A stretch of 51,465 nt of DNA, from positions 1 to 51,465 of the forward strand of contig JABDAL010000011.1 in NCBI GenBank assembly GCA_013289165.1. Reading direction: 5' to 3'. Within the stretch, counting starts at the first letter, position 1; the number at the start of each line of letters is the position of its first letter. The DNA is from Bacteroidota bacterium (GTDB taxonomy: Bacteria > Bacteroidota > Bacteroidia > JABEUT01). Under the pieces are notes generated by a model. The model saw nothing but the letters and a program-made list of their open reading frames with translations, was not told the DNA's origin and did no database searches. The position numbers and the translations under genes were made by a program. This document shows, piece by piece, positions 42,481 through 51,465 of the stretch.

Positions 42481-44430
42481 GTGGCTATACCTCCTAAGAA
42501 ACAAATAAAAATTACACAGGAAGTAAAGCCTTCTATATTCTCCTTTTCGTTCAAATTAAAATGCCAGATATTGGCAATTATTGGTTTTATTTTCTATATA
42601 AACTCTGTCAGTAACAGGTATGCCCTGGATGATAGCATAGCCATACAAAGAAATGCTTTCGTGCAAATGGGCATTTCAGGAATACCTAAAATACTTGTTA
42701 CCGACTCGTATTACAGCTATTATAAAAATATGGGAGGCGACCCTACCCAACAGCTTAAAGGGGGGCGCTACAGGCCATTATCAGAGATAGTGTTCGCTAT
42801 TGAACAAACCCTATTTGGATGGTTAGATAATAACCCGGCAGATGCAAATAGTCAAACGGCAGAAACTACATACCGGCTGGCACATGTTATGCACTTTATC
42901 AATGTTATAGCGTATATCATCTGCATTTTATCCGTATTTTATTTTCTCGATAAATTTCTGTTGTTTAAAGCTCCGGGAGGGAGCGACTGTGCCTTCCTTG
43001 CAACAGTGCTATTTGCCATACACCCTTTACATACGGAAGTAGTAGCCAACATCAAAAGTCTTGATGAAATTCTTTCTGTCATCTTCATTGTGCTTACCTT
43101 TATCTATAGCTTGCGATACCTACGGGAGAAAAAAAACAAACAGCTTTTATTAGGTTGTGGTTCACTTTTGCTTGCCCTCCTTGCTAAAGAATATGCATTG
43201 ACTCTTGTATTTTTCATACCACTTTTATTTTATTTGTTAGACAAAAAGAAACCTATGGAGGCCGCTATTGCCAGCTTGCCTTATATGGGAGTAGTGGTTG
43301 TTTATATTCTTTTGCGCCTGAATGCTGTAGGCTTCCATAGCAACATAATTGGCACTACTGATATTTTGGCAAATCCCTACTTATATGCTACTCCTTTGCA
43401 AAAATTAGCCACAGAATGGTTTGTGCTTGGGAAATATCTCAAGCTATTAATTATTCCGTATCCCTTGTCGGCTGATTATTCCTACAATCAAATCAAATAC
43501 CATACTTTTTCCGACATTACCGTACTGCTCTCCCTATCTATCTACATAGCTATATTCGTCTGTGGTATTAGGCTTATGATGCGTAAAAGCATACTTGCTT
43601 TTCCCGTTTTTTTCTTCCTGTTGAACATCTTTATGGTATCTAATCTGCTAATAGATATTGGCGCTACGATGGGCGAACGCCTTGTATTTCATTCCTCCCT
43701 CGGCTTAGTAATTATACTGTCATGGTACAGCTTAAAAGCTTTATCAAAGATTAAATTTAGTACAAAAAAAATAATTGTATTGTCAACTATTTGCCTGCTA
43801 TCTGCTATTTGCCTGGGTGAAACTGTCGTGAGAAATACAAACTGGGCCGATGATGTTTCCTTGTTTATTCATGACGTTAATGTAGTGCCCAATAGCTGTC
43901 TTGCCAATAATAATGCGGGATTTGGGTACCTAAGCCTTTGCGAAGATGATTACCGGTCGAAAAATGCGGCACAGGCTGTTGAATACCTTGACTCTGCTTC
44001 GAAATATACAAGAAGGGCACTAACCTACGATAAAAATTACGAGGCAGCTTACCTTAACCTGGGAGCCATCTATTTCCATAAGGAAAATATAGATAGTGCC
44101 AAATATTCTTGGGATATGGTGGGGAAACTGCATCCAAATCATCCCTCCTTAAAGTCAAAATATGCTTTGCTTATCCCTTTCTTCCTCCAGCGGGGTCTTG
44201 ATTTAAGCAATAAGGGAAATACTTATGCCGGGTTAAGGGAGATACAAAAAGCGTTGAGCATGAGTGATACAAATGCAGTTATATGGTATAACCTGGGGGG
44301 AGCCTATTATACTTTGAAACTTTATGATTCTGCCCGCTATGCGTGGACAAGAACCTTGCAGATCCAACCCAATTATACCGACGCAAAAAGGGGATTAGAA
44401 GCGATTTCACAAATGAATCAGGGTAAATAA
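42481..44430 (+). CDS. TMTC-like glycosyltransferase, paralog 3
   Basis: A 649-residue paralog with a GTG start 2 bases after paralog 2. It keeps NRYALDDSIAI, GGRYRPLSEIVFAIEQ, HPLHTEVVANIKSLDEIL, LLAKEYALTLVFFIPLLFYL and GATMGERLVFHSSLG. It alone has an insertion of about 15-20 residues after the GGRYRPLS region (WLDNNPADANSQTAETTYRL). Strong similarity to paralog 2 suggests these two arose by the most recent duplication. Confidence 0.78.
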   Translation: MAIPPKKQIKITQEVKPSIFSFSFKLKCQILAIIGFIFYINSVSNRYALDDSIAIQRNAFVQMGISGIPKILVTDSYYSYYKNMGGDPTQQLKGGRYRPLSEIVFAIEQTLFGWLDNNPADANSQTAETTYRLAHVMHFINVIAYIICILSVFYFLDKFLLFKAPGGSDCAFLATVLFAIHPLHTEVVANIKSLDEILSVIFIVLTFIYSLRYLREKKNKQLLLGCGSLLLALLAKEYALTLVFFIPLLFYLLDKKKPMEAAIASLPYMGVVVVYILLRLNAVGFHSNIIGTTDILANPYLYATPLQKLATEWFVLGKYLKLLIIPYPLSADYSYNQIKYHTFSDITVLLSLSIYIAIFVCGIRLMMRKSILAFPVFFFLLNIFMVSNLLIDIGATMGERLVFHSSLGLVIILSWYSLKALSKIKFSTKKIIVLSTICLLSAICLGETVVRNTNWADDVSLFIHDVNVVPNSCLANNNAGFGYLSLCEDDYRSKNAAQAVEYLDSASKYTRRALTYDKNYEAAYLNLGAIYFHKENIDSAKYSWDMVGKLHPNHPSLKSKYALLIPFFLQRGLDLSNKGNTYAGLREIQKALSMSDTNAVIWYNLGGAYYTLKLYDSARYAWTRTLQIQPNYTDAKRGLEAISQMNQGK

Positions 44431-44453
44431 ATACCCGTATATTTGAGACAGTA

Positions 44454-46355
44454 ATGGCAAAAAAAGATATTAAACCTGCAACTCCTGTCCCGGCTCCCCG
44501 GCAGCCTGTTTTTAATTTTCCTTTACGTATCAAGTATATTATCCTTGCAACAATCGGGTTACTTTTTTATGGAAACACCCTGTGGAATGGATACGCCCTC
44601 GACGATAATGGGGTGATACTTGGTAATGCTTATGTGCAACAAGGTGTGGGCGGGATTTATAAAATCATGACTGCGGATGCATATTCGAGCTATTTACAAA
44701 ATCTTCATGCAAGCCAAAATTTTGTCGGGGGGAGATATCGTCCGCTTTCCATTGTCGCTTTTGCCATTGAGCAAAGTATTTTTGGAGACTCCGTTTTTCT
44801 CAGGCACCTGGTAAACATCATTTTCTTTATTGCAACCCTTTTTGCCATTTTTTATTTCCTGTCTAATTTTCTCCTGAAGAAAATTCCCAGGGGGGAAGAT
44901 TACGCTTTTTTAGCCGTCATTTTATTTGCTATTCATCCTTTGCATACGGAGGTGGTAGCCAACATCAAAAGCTTTGATGAAATTCTTTCCCTGTTCTTTA
45001 TCCTGCTGACCCTTATTTTCAGTCTAGAGCACCTGCAAAAACGAAACAAAAAGTATTTATATTTTGGTGTTGGCAGCTTGTTCCTTGCCCTGCTGTCAAA
45101 GGAATATGCACTTATGCTGGTGGTGTTGCTGCCGCTGCTATTTTATCTATACCCCGGCGAGAATAAAAAAAATATTATTTCCCTGAGTATCCCATACTTC
45201 GTATCAGCTTTTGCCTACCTTATGCTGCGGTTCTATTCGGTTGGATTTCCACACTCAGATCCCACCGTAAGGTTTATCAACAACCAATTACGTACAGACC
45301 CTTATTACCTCGCAACATCCATTCAAAAATTCGCTACTGAGTGGTATGCCCTTGGTAAATATTTATTCATGCTCTTTGTACCTTATCCCCTTTCCTGTGA
45401 TTATTCTTATAACCAAATCCCCTACCATAACTTCAAAAATATTACCGTTTGGCTTTCCCTGTTCACCTTTATTGGTATTATCTACTGGGGCTTCAAACTA
45501 TTGAAGAAAAAAGATAGTATGGCTTTCCCCATATTTTTCTTTGTACTCATGCTTATTCCCATTTCGAATTTTTTCATCAATGTGGGGGCCGTGTTTGGCG
45601 AGCGATTCGATTACCATGCTTCGCTGGGCTTCGTTATTGTTATCTCCTATCTTGTTTTTCGCTTCACAAGAAAAGTAACTTTTTCGTTGCGTAAAATATC
45701 TATTACGGTTGCTATAGCTGTACTACTACTCACTTGCGCATGGGAAACCATAGCAAGAAATGCTAATTGGAAAAATGATTACGTCTTATTTATGCACGAT
45801 GTAACTGTTGTACCTAATAGTGAATTTGCCGATTGTAATGCCACGGTGGGATATATTAACCTGTCACTTCAGCCGGGGAATGAAAGCCGTAAAACAAACA
45901 TGCTTGATAGTGCAGTTATGTTTTGCAGGCGGGCAATCAACCTCGATAAAACTTTTCCCGACCCATTTATAAATATCGGAATAGCCTACTACTATCTCTC
46001 TAATCTTGATTCGGCAAAATACTTTTGGGATTTGGTTCAGGGCGGACTTTATCCCAATCATCCTAAAGTAAAGTTTTTCCAGCCTTTATTGGCACAATCT
46101 TATTTAAATGAGGCAAGGGCAGTGGGGCCTAATAATATCCAGCTATCTATAAACGATATAAAAAAAGGACTCAGTGAGGATTCCACAAATCCTGAATTAT
46201 GGTATAACCTGGGTGGAGTTTATTTCCTGGCACATAAAGACGATTCTGCCCGAACTGCCTGGATAAAAACCCTTGCTTTAAAACCCGATTACCAGGAGGC
46301 GAAGAACGGGCTAAATGCCCTCGCTAATCCATCAGCAGGTATCATGAAAAAATAA
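44454..46355 (+). CDS. TMTC-like glycosyltransferase, paralog 4 (most divergent)
   Basis: A 633-residue paralog, ATG start, 23 bases after paralog 3. NGYALDDNGVI, GGRYRPLSIVAFAIEQ and HPLHTEVVANIKSFDEILS are kept. The motif that reads GATMGER-FHSS in the other copies is GAVFGERFDYHASLG here, and IKSLDE is IKSFDE. The TPR tail is present (ELWYNLGGVYFLAHKDDSAR). The changes suggest a different substrate or acceptor preference. Confidence 0.78.
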   Translation: MAKKDIKPATPVPAPRQPVFNFPLRIKYIILATIGLLFYGNTLWNGYALDDNGVILGNAYVQQGVGGIYKIMTADAYSSYLQNLHASQNFVGGRYRPLSIVAFAIEQSIFGDSVFLRHLVNIIFFIATLFAIFYFLSNFLLKKIPRGEDYAFLAVILFAIHPLHTEVVANIKSFDEILSLFFILLTLIFSLEHLQKRNKKYLYFGVGSLFLALLSKEYALMLVVLLPLLFYLYPGENKKNIISLSIPYFVSAFAYLMLRFYSVGFPHSDPTVRFINNQLRTDPYYLATSIQKFATEWYALGKYLFMLFVPYPLSCDYSYNQIPYHNFKNITVWLSLFTFIGIIYWGFKLLKKKDSMAFPIFFFVLMLIPISNFFINVGAVFGERFDYHASLGFVIVISYLVFRFTRKVTFSLRKISITVAIAVLLLTCAWETIARNANWKNDYVLFMHDVTVVPNSEFADCNATVGYINLSLQPGNESRKTNMLDSAVMFCRRAINLDKTFPDPFINIGIAYYYLSNLDSAKYFWDLVQGGLYPNHPKVKFFQPLLAQSYLNEARAVGPNNIQLSINDIKKGLSEDSTNPELWYNLGGVYFLAHKDDSARTAWIKTLALKPDYQEAKNGLNALANPSAGIMKK

Positions 46356-46369
46356 TCCCGGAACTCTTT

Positions 46370-48232
46370 GTGGCAATTGAGAGAAATACTTCGAAAGTTT
46401 CCCCTGTAAAACAGGGACTTTCTGTATTTGGCTTTTCTGTTAGAATCAAATATATTTTCCTTGCCCTTTTGGCATTTTGCTTTTATGCCAATTCCCTAAG
46501 TAATGAATACGCTTTAGATGATGAGGCCGTTATACAGAAAAACGATTATGTGCAAAAAGGAATAGCAGGAATTGGAAAAATACTAACCTCTGATGCCTAC
46601 GATTGTTACTATAAACAAAACAATGCCAACCAACATTTAACTGGCGGACGCTACAGGCCCTTGTCCATCGCTTTATTTGCTGTTGAACACCAGTTTTTTG
46701 GCGAATCGGTCACTGCCAGGCATTTTATCAATATCCTTCTTTATGTTCTTTGCTCCCTCGCTATTTTTTATTTCCTGCAGCATATTTTGCTAAGAACACA
46801 TCCCCAGGGAAAAGACATAGCATTCCTCGCTCCTATATTTTTCATTATCCACCCCATACATACAGAAGTGGTTGCCAATATCAAAAGCTCTGATGAAATA
46901 TTATCTTTACTTTTTATACTATTAGTATTAATTTTTAGTATTAAGTATAGAGAGATAAAAAAACCTGCATACCTGTTCATCGGGCTTTTAAGCCTTCTTC
47001 TTGCCCTGCTTGCAAAAGAATATGCACTGACCCTGGTAGTACTTTTACCTCTTCTCTTTGGTCTATACTTTAAAGAAGGATATAGAAAATCTATTAGTAA
47101 AAGCCTGCCCTATTTTGGTATTGTCATATTGTATTTTATTCTGCGGTTCGCTGCTGTCGGATTTCCGCACCAGGAAAAGGAACTTGATATTTTAAATAAC
47201 CCTTATTTACTAGCCACTCCGCTCCAAAAAATAGCTACAGAAATTTATATTGTTGGAAAATACTTATGGATGTTGTTTTTTCCCTATCCTTTGGCAAGTG
47301 ATTATGGCTATGCTCAAATACCTTATCGCAGCTTTTCAAGCCCCTTGGTTTGGCTAAGTATACTGGCTTATTTGGCAATCGTATACGGAAGCATAAAATT
47401 ATGGAGGATGCGCAGTATTCTCGCCTTTCCATTTTTCTTTTTCCTCCTAAACCTTTTTATGGTATCTAATTTCCTGCTTAATATCGGTACCACTATGGGC
47501 GAAAGGCTTGTATTTCATTCTTCATTTGGATTTACTGTACTGCTTGCATGGGCAATATTTTATAGTACAAAAAACCTAAAACTTGTCCAGCGGAAACCAA
47601 TCATTATTAGCCTGACCTGCTTATTGGTGATTGTTACCGGGGCAGAAACCATTGCCAGAAATAAAGACTGGAAAAATAATTTTACCCTTTTTACAAAAGA
47701 TGTAAATACAGTGCCAAACAGTGTAAAGGCAAATGATAATGCCGGTGCATGGTATATAAACCTGGCGGAACAAACCCCTGACACACTTCAATCCAATGCT
47801 ATTGTTTGCAAAGGATTGATTTACCTGCACAAATCTATTAAGCTGGACAGTACAGATGTAAATGCATACCTGAATCTTGGAATCGCATACTCAAAGCTGA
47901 TAAATCCTGATTCTGCCAAATATTATTGGGATATTGCTAAAAGATTATTTCCTGCTGACCCTTTATTACCGGGATTTTATAAACTCCTGGGACAGATTTT
48001 TCTGTATACTGGAGACCGGTATGCCATGCAGGGTAAGCCCTATAATGCTATTTCTCAATTAGAAAATGGCATCCGGTGTGTCCCTGGTAATGCTGACCTT
48101 TGGTTCAATTTGGGTGGTGCGTTTTTTAATATTGCCCGGTATGATTCTGCCCGCTACGCATGGACGAAGACCGCCCAATTAAACCCGTCCTACCCTGACC
48201 TTAATAAGTGGATGGGTATGCTTCCAAAATAA
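46370..48232 (+). CDS. TMTC-like glycosyltransferase, paralog 5
   Basis: A 620-residue paralog with a GTG start 14 bases after paralog 4; last of the array. It keeps NEYALDDEAVI, GGRYRPLSIALFAVEH, HPIHTEVVANIKSSDEIL, LLAKEYALTL, PLASDYGYAQIPYR and GTTMGERLVFHSSFG. The TPR tail is slightly shorter (LWFNLGGAFFNIARYDSARY). The SSDE in place of SLDE is unique to this copy. No terminator is obvious before the next gene. Confidence 0.78.
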   Translation: MAIERNTSKVSPVKQGLSVFGFSVRIKYIFLALLAFCFYANSLSNEYALDDEAVIQKNDYVQKGIAGIGKILTSDAYDCYYKQNNANQHLTGGRYRPLSIALFAVEHQFFGESVTARHFINILLYVLCSLAIFYFLQHILLRTHPQGKDIAFLAPIFFIIHPIHTEVVANIKSSDEILSLLFILLVLIFSIKYREIKKPAYLFIGLLSLLLALLAKEYALTLVVLLPLLFGLYFKEGYRKSISKSLPYFGIVILYFILRFAAVGFPHQEKELDILNNPYLLATPLQKIATEIYIVGKYLWMLFFPYPLASDYGYAQIPYRSFSSPLVWLSILAYLAIVYGSIKLWRMRSILAFPFFFFLLNLFMVSNFLLNIGTTMGERLVFHSSFGFTVLLAWAIFYSTKNLKLVQRKPIIISLTCLLVIVTGAETIARNKDWKNNFTLFTKDVNTVPNSVKANDNAGAWYINLAEQTPDTLQSNAIVCKGLIYLHKSIKLDSTDVNAYLNLGIAYSKLINPDSAKYYWDIAKRLFPADPLLPGFYKLLGQIFLYTGDRYAMQGKPYNAISQLENGIRCVPGNADLWFNLGGAFFNIARYDSARYAWTKTAQLNPSYPDLNKWMGMLPK

Positions 48233-48277
48233 ACCCATGCATGGGCATTTATCGTATCTTTGGTATAAGAAGGATTT

Positions 48278-48589
48278 GTGAAAAATAGCAGATATATAGT
48301 ATTACTTGTCTGTTTTACAACTGCAACCCTGTTTTGCAATGCGCAAATAGTAAAACCTTATCAGCCCAATTATACCCTGAACTACAGAAATTCTATTCTA
48401 AAGGATACAACAAATATGCTCTTTCTTCCTGTTTCTCCTACTACCTTGTTTTCCCCTCCTTCTAACTTGAGTTTAAAGTATTGTCTTCCCAAGGGAGCTG
48501 TTTTTTGCCATATGGAAGACGTTATTTATAATCGCTTAAACTTTTGGATTAAATTCCGGATGGGAACCGACGACAGATATAGTAATTAA
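48278..48589 (+). CDS. Small secreted protein, 103 aa
   Basis: A GTG-start frame with a signal peptide (MKNSRYIVLLVCFTTATLFC, ending NAQ). The mature part is about 80 residues with two cysteines (KYCLPKGAVFC) that could form a disulfide. TATCTTTG at 48255-48262 fits a TAnnTTTG box just upstream. No family is recognised. Confidence 0.5.
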   Translation: MKNSRYIVLLVCFTTATLFCNAQIVKPYQPNYTLNYRNSILKDTTNMLFLPVSPTTLFSPPSNLSLKYCLPKGAVFCHMEDVIYNRLNFWIKFRMGTDDRYSN

Positions 48590-48635
48590 AGTTCTCCCTT
48601 CACGCGGGGATATGCCCTTCTTTCCTTTAAGATAT

Positions 48636-48643
48636 TAACTTTG
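48636..48643 (+). promoter_or_regulatory. TAnnTTTG promoter box of feoAB
   Basis: TAACTTTG matches the Bacteroidota -7 consensus and ends 18 bases before the feoA ATG at 48662. The -33 element is unclear. No Fur-box-like palindrome stood out. Confidence 0.4.
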
Positions 48644-48661
48644 TGTCTCCAATTCCCTCTG

Positions 48662-48898
48662 ATGTCTACTCCAATATTCACTCTTGATCAGCTAAAACCC
48701 GGTGAATCGGGAAAGATTGTTTCCTTTAATGATGAGGAGAACGCATTGAAATTCATGGAGATGGGATGTACCCCCGGCGAAGTTGTGCTGATGGATAGCT
48801 ATGCCCCTTTGGGCGACCCTCTTGCCATTATTGTTTCGGGATATAAATTAAGCCTCCGCAGGTCAGAAGCCGCCTATATAAACATTGAGAAAAATTGA
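48662..48898 (+). CDS. feoA: FeoA, ferrous iron transport accessory protein
   Basis: A 78-residue SH3-like protein starting MSTPIFTLDQLKPGESGKIV. The pattern ALKFMEMGCTPGEVVLM, then PLGDPLAIIVSGYKLSLRRSEA, is the FeoA core. It regulates or assembles FeoB at the inner membrane. A TTG at 48641 in frame is rejected because it lies in the promoter region. Its stop overlaps the feoB start by 4 bases (TTGA), so the pair is coupled. Confidence 0.92.
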   Translation: MSTPIFTLDQLKPGESGKIVSFNDEENALKFMEMGCTPGEVVLMDSYAPLGDPLAIIVSGYKLSLRRSEAAYINIEKN

Positions 48899-51060
48899 TA
48901 CTAAAAAAGAGAAGATTAAGAAGAGACCCTGATGTTGCAAGCCTAAAGATAGCCCTTATGGGTAATCCTAACAGTGGCAAGTCTACTCTTTTTAATGCAC
49001 TCACCGGTATGAACCAGCAAACGGGGAATTACCCCGGCGTTACGGTAGAAAGGCGCACGGGTGAAGCGGTTCTGGAAGATGAATCGGGAAAGTCTGCTTT
49101 CCTCTCTTTCCTTGATTTACCCGGGACCTACAGCATTTATCCCAAAACATTGGATGAAGAAGTATGTTATAAAGTGTTGTGCGACCCCAATGATAGCGAT
49201 CATCCCGACGCTGTGCTGGTGGTAGCCGACTCTACTAATTTACGAAGGAGCCTTTTTCTCACCACACAGATTATTGATTTGGGTATCCCATGCGTGTTGG
49301 TATTAAACATGATTGACTTTGCCCGCTTGCGGGGACTTGAAATTGATATCCAAAAACTTTCTCAACTGCTTGGCATACCTGTAGTGACAACTAATGCACG
49401 GAAAAAAGTAGGTATAGATAATTTAAAAAAAACCATACTTCACGAACTGCATGACCCTGCTAAAACATTTCTCGATATCGGAAATTTTGCACCTTCCGAA
49501 ATGCTTAAAACGGTGCAGGATATGTATCCCGGTGAAACTGCATACGGGGCTTTCCAGCTTATCAATAATCAAACAGGCGTTTCGCATTTTGAATTAAAAC
49601 CCTATAACAAGGCTGAAATAAAAAAACTGATTACCCGGCATCATTTTGAAAAACATAAAATACAATCCAATGAAACCATTGCAAGGTATAAAGCAATTAA
49701 TGAAATTGTAAAAGAATGTGTCAGCATCAATGAGGAGGAGAAGAAAAAGTCACTCACCGCAAGGGTTGATAAAATACTTACCCATAAAACCTGGGGCTAT
49801 GTTTTCTTTTTAATCATCTTGTTTGTCATCTTTCAAAGTATCTTTCTTATCGCAAAATATCCTATGAATGCCATAGAATTTTGCTTTGTAAAGGTTTCAG
49901 AAGTTGGTCAAAAGGTTTTACCTCCCGGTCAGTTTGCGTCTTTATTGATAAACGGAATTTTAGCCGGATTAAGTGGAGTAGTTGTATTTGTGCCCCAAAT
50001 TGCCCTGCTATTTGCATTCATCGCTGTATTGGAAGACACAGGCTACATGGCACGGGCAAGCTTTTTAATGGATAAACTTATGCGTCCTCTCGGATTGAAC
50101 GGCCGTTCAGTTATCCCGCTGATGAGCGGCATGGCTTGTGCCGTCCCGGCAATTATGGGCACGCGCACCATTCCCAATTGGAAAGAAAGGCTTACTACCA
50201 TTATGGTAACGCCGCTGATGAGTTGCTCCGCACGCTTACCTGTATATACGCTGCTTATCGCCTTAGTTATCCCATCCACCCATAATTATGGCTATTTTAA
50301 CCTGCAGGGGCTTGTGCTTATGGGGCTTTATCTGCTTGGATTTGTTTCTGCCCTGGGTGCCGCATTTGTAATTAAAATGCTTATCAAATCAAAAGAAAAA
50401 AGCTATTTCATGATGGAGATGCCGCTTTACCGGGTTCCAAAGGTATCTGTAATTGGTTTAACTATTTGTCAAAAATCATTTATATTTCTAAGAGATGCAG
50501 GCAAGGTAATCATCGCTATTTCGGTTATTCTATGGGTAATGGCTTCACATGGCCCCCCATCAAAAATGGCGGCCGTAGAAACAGCTTATAATAGCCCCGA
50601 TTCGGCAAAAAAATATTCTCCGCAGCAAATACAAAGCTTCATTGCAGCCGGGAAACTAAAAGAATCGTATGCAGGAAATGCCGGCCGATGGATTGAACCG
50701 GCTATTAAACCTCTCGGCTTCGACTGGAAAATTGGAATTGCCCTTATTACTTCTTTTGCAGCAAGGGAAGTATTTGTAGGCACTATGGCCACCCTTTATA
50801 GTGCCGATGGTGCCGACAACAGCCTTTCTGTCCGCGAAAAAATGGCGGCAGCCATTAATCCCGAAACGGGCAAAAAGGAATATACTGTTGCTACCGGCTT
50901 TTCGCTTATGCTATTCTATGCCTTTGCAATGCAGTGTATGAGCACGCTGGCTGTCGTATACAGGGAAACCCGCAGTATCAAATGGCCCATCATTCAATTT
51001 CTCTATATGGGCTGCCTTGCTTGGCTGGCAAGCTTCCTGGTATATAACCTGGTTAAATAA
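48895..51060 (+). CDS. feoB: FeoB, ferrous iron transporter
   Basis: A 721-residue inner-membrane Fe(II) transporter. The N-terminal G domain has G1 GNPNSGKST, the G2-region TGNYPGVTVERRTG, G3 DLPGTYS and G4 LNMIDFA, followed by the helical GDI-like spacer. Two Gate-type membrane regions follow (GLSGVVVFVPQIALLFAFIA and the later VATGFSLMLFYAFAMQCMS), with conserved MACAVPAIMGTRT. The start is TTG at 48895 overlapping the feoA stop. The length is normal. Confidence 0.95.
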   Translation: MILKKRRLRRDPDVASLKIALMGNPNSGKSTLFNALTGMNQQTGNYPGVTVERRTGEAVLEDESGKSAFLSFLDLPGTYSIYPKTLDEEVCYKVLCDPNDSDHPDAVLVVADSTNLRRSLFLTTQIIDLGIPCVLVLNMIDFARLRGLEIDIQKLSQLLGIPVVTTNARKKVGIDNLKKTILHELHDPAKTFLDIGNFAPSEMLKTVQDMYPGETAYGAFQLINNQTGVSHFELKPYNKAEIKKLITRHHFEKHKIQSNETIARYKAINEIVKECVSINEEEKKKSLTARVDKILTHKTWGYVFFLIILFVIFQSIFLIAKYPMNAIEFCFVKVSEVGQKVLPPGQFASLLINGILAGLSGVVVFVPQIALLFAFIAVLEDTGYMARASFLMDKLMRPLGLNGRSVIPLMSGMACAVPAIMGTRTIPNWKERLTTIMVTPLMSCSARLPVYTLLIALVIPSTHNYGYFNLQGLVLMGLYLLGFVSALGAAFVIKMLIKSKEKSYFMMEMPLYRVPKVSVIGLTICQKSFIFLRDAGKVIIAISVILWVMASHGPPSKMAAVETAYNSPDSAKKYSPQQIQSFIAAGKLKESYAGNAGRWIEPAIKPLGFDWKIGIALITSFAAREVFVGTMATLYSADGADNSLSVREKMAAAINPETGKKEYTVATGFSLMLFYAFAMQCMSTLAVVYRETRSIKWPIIQFLYMGCLAWLASFLVYNLVK

Positions 51061-51103
51061 ATTTTCCTTTATTTAATTAGTCGGCCTGAAGTACTTGTTG
51101 AAA

Positions 51104-51465
51104 TTAATATACCACCAATTTCTTCACTACCTGCGAGCCTTCTCCTTTTATACTTAAAAGGTACACACCGGCTCCGAATGCAGACAAATTCAGATTAGTA
51201 TTATAGGGTCCTGCAATATGAGCTTTTTGGGTATATATAACCTTACCTATTATATTGCTGACGGAAATGGTATAATCGGCTTCCGGCAAATTGCAAGCAA
51301 CTTGTATATTTCCATTAGAAGGATTGGGATATATACTTATATCCTGTTCTGATAACACTCCGCTAATTCCCGTTGGTATGAAAACAACGGAAGCTAAATT
51401 AGAACATCCATTATCATTCGTTGCTTCAATTGAATATCTGCCTTGGGTCAACATAGGCAACTGGG
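51104..51465 (-). CDS. T9SS type A sorting domain protein, C-terminal part
   Basis: The frame enters from the right edge on the - strand and ends at 51104. The last 80 residues are a Por-secretion C-terminal sorting domain: ISIYPNPSNGNIQV, ISVSNIIGKVIYTQK, LSAFGAGVYLLSI and KKLVVY. The domain directs export through the type IX secretion system and is cleaved at the surface. The preceding residues (GRYSIEATNDNGCSNLAS) belong to an Ig/PKD-like repeat. The N-terminal part lies outside the window. Confidence 0.88.
   Translation of the reverse strand, partial: QLPMLTQGRYSIEATNDNGCSNLASVVFIPTGISGVLSEQDISIYPNPSNGNIQVACNLPEADYTISVSNIIGKVIYTQKAHIAGPYNTNLNLSAFGAGVYLLSIKGEGSQVVKKLVVY

Overview
The window looks like a Bacteroidota chromosome segment, probably from the Chitinophagales/Sphingobacteriia side. 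The evidence is a fused lpxC-fabZ gene beside lpxD and lpxA, a C-terminal type IX secretion sorting domain at the right edge, a TonB receptor with an N-terminal carboxypeptidase-regulatory-like domain, and TAnnTTTG promoter-like boxes. No rRNA and no CRISPR array were seen.

Left flank (1-6760). Lipid A genes lie in a broken arrangement: the end of fabZ and most of lpxA read on the + strand, then at about 867 the sequence switches to the - strand of fabZ-lpxC followed by lpxD. This is an inversion, an inverted duplication or a chimeric junction. After it come a large secreted DUF3300-like protein and several small secreted or unknown proteins.

Integrated island (about 6763-37868). A 47-bp direct repeat with one mismatch, made of the 3' half of a CAU-anticodon tRNA gene, occurs at 6763-6809 and again inside the complete tRNA gene at 37823-37896. 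The roughly 31 kb between the copies is AT-rich and accessory. It holds a defence cluster: AbiV-like protein, Septu-like ATPase and HNH pair, an unknown possible nuclease-fold protein, Vsr, a MutH/Sau3AI-like restriction enzyme, an ExK nuclease-like protein and a C5 methyltransferase. Next is a maintenance block: a winged-helix protein with an iteron-like array upstream, a tyrosine integrase with an excisionase-like partner, a HTH regulator with palindromic operators, and a second short tyrosine recombinase. Then come an orphan C5 methyltransferase, a membrane-anchored HerA-type ATPase facing an xseA-xseB operon, several small proteins, and a ZnuD-like TonB receptor locus. No relaxase, conjugation genes or phage structural genes were recognised.

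Right flank (37900-51465). A caspase/CHAT-like protein is translationally coupled to five consecutive paralogous TMTC-like membrane glycosyltransferases with TPR tails, a 10-kb tandem expansion in one operon. A small secreted protein, FeoA-FeoB iron transport and the end of a T9SS-secreted protein follow.

The items most worth a second look are the HerA/ExoVII locus, the fivefold TMTC array with its CHAT-like leader gene, the iteron-bearing island core, the layered tRNA/att structure and the lpx junction.
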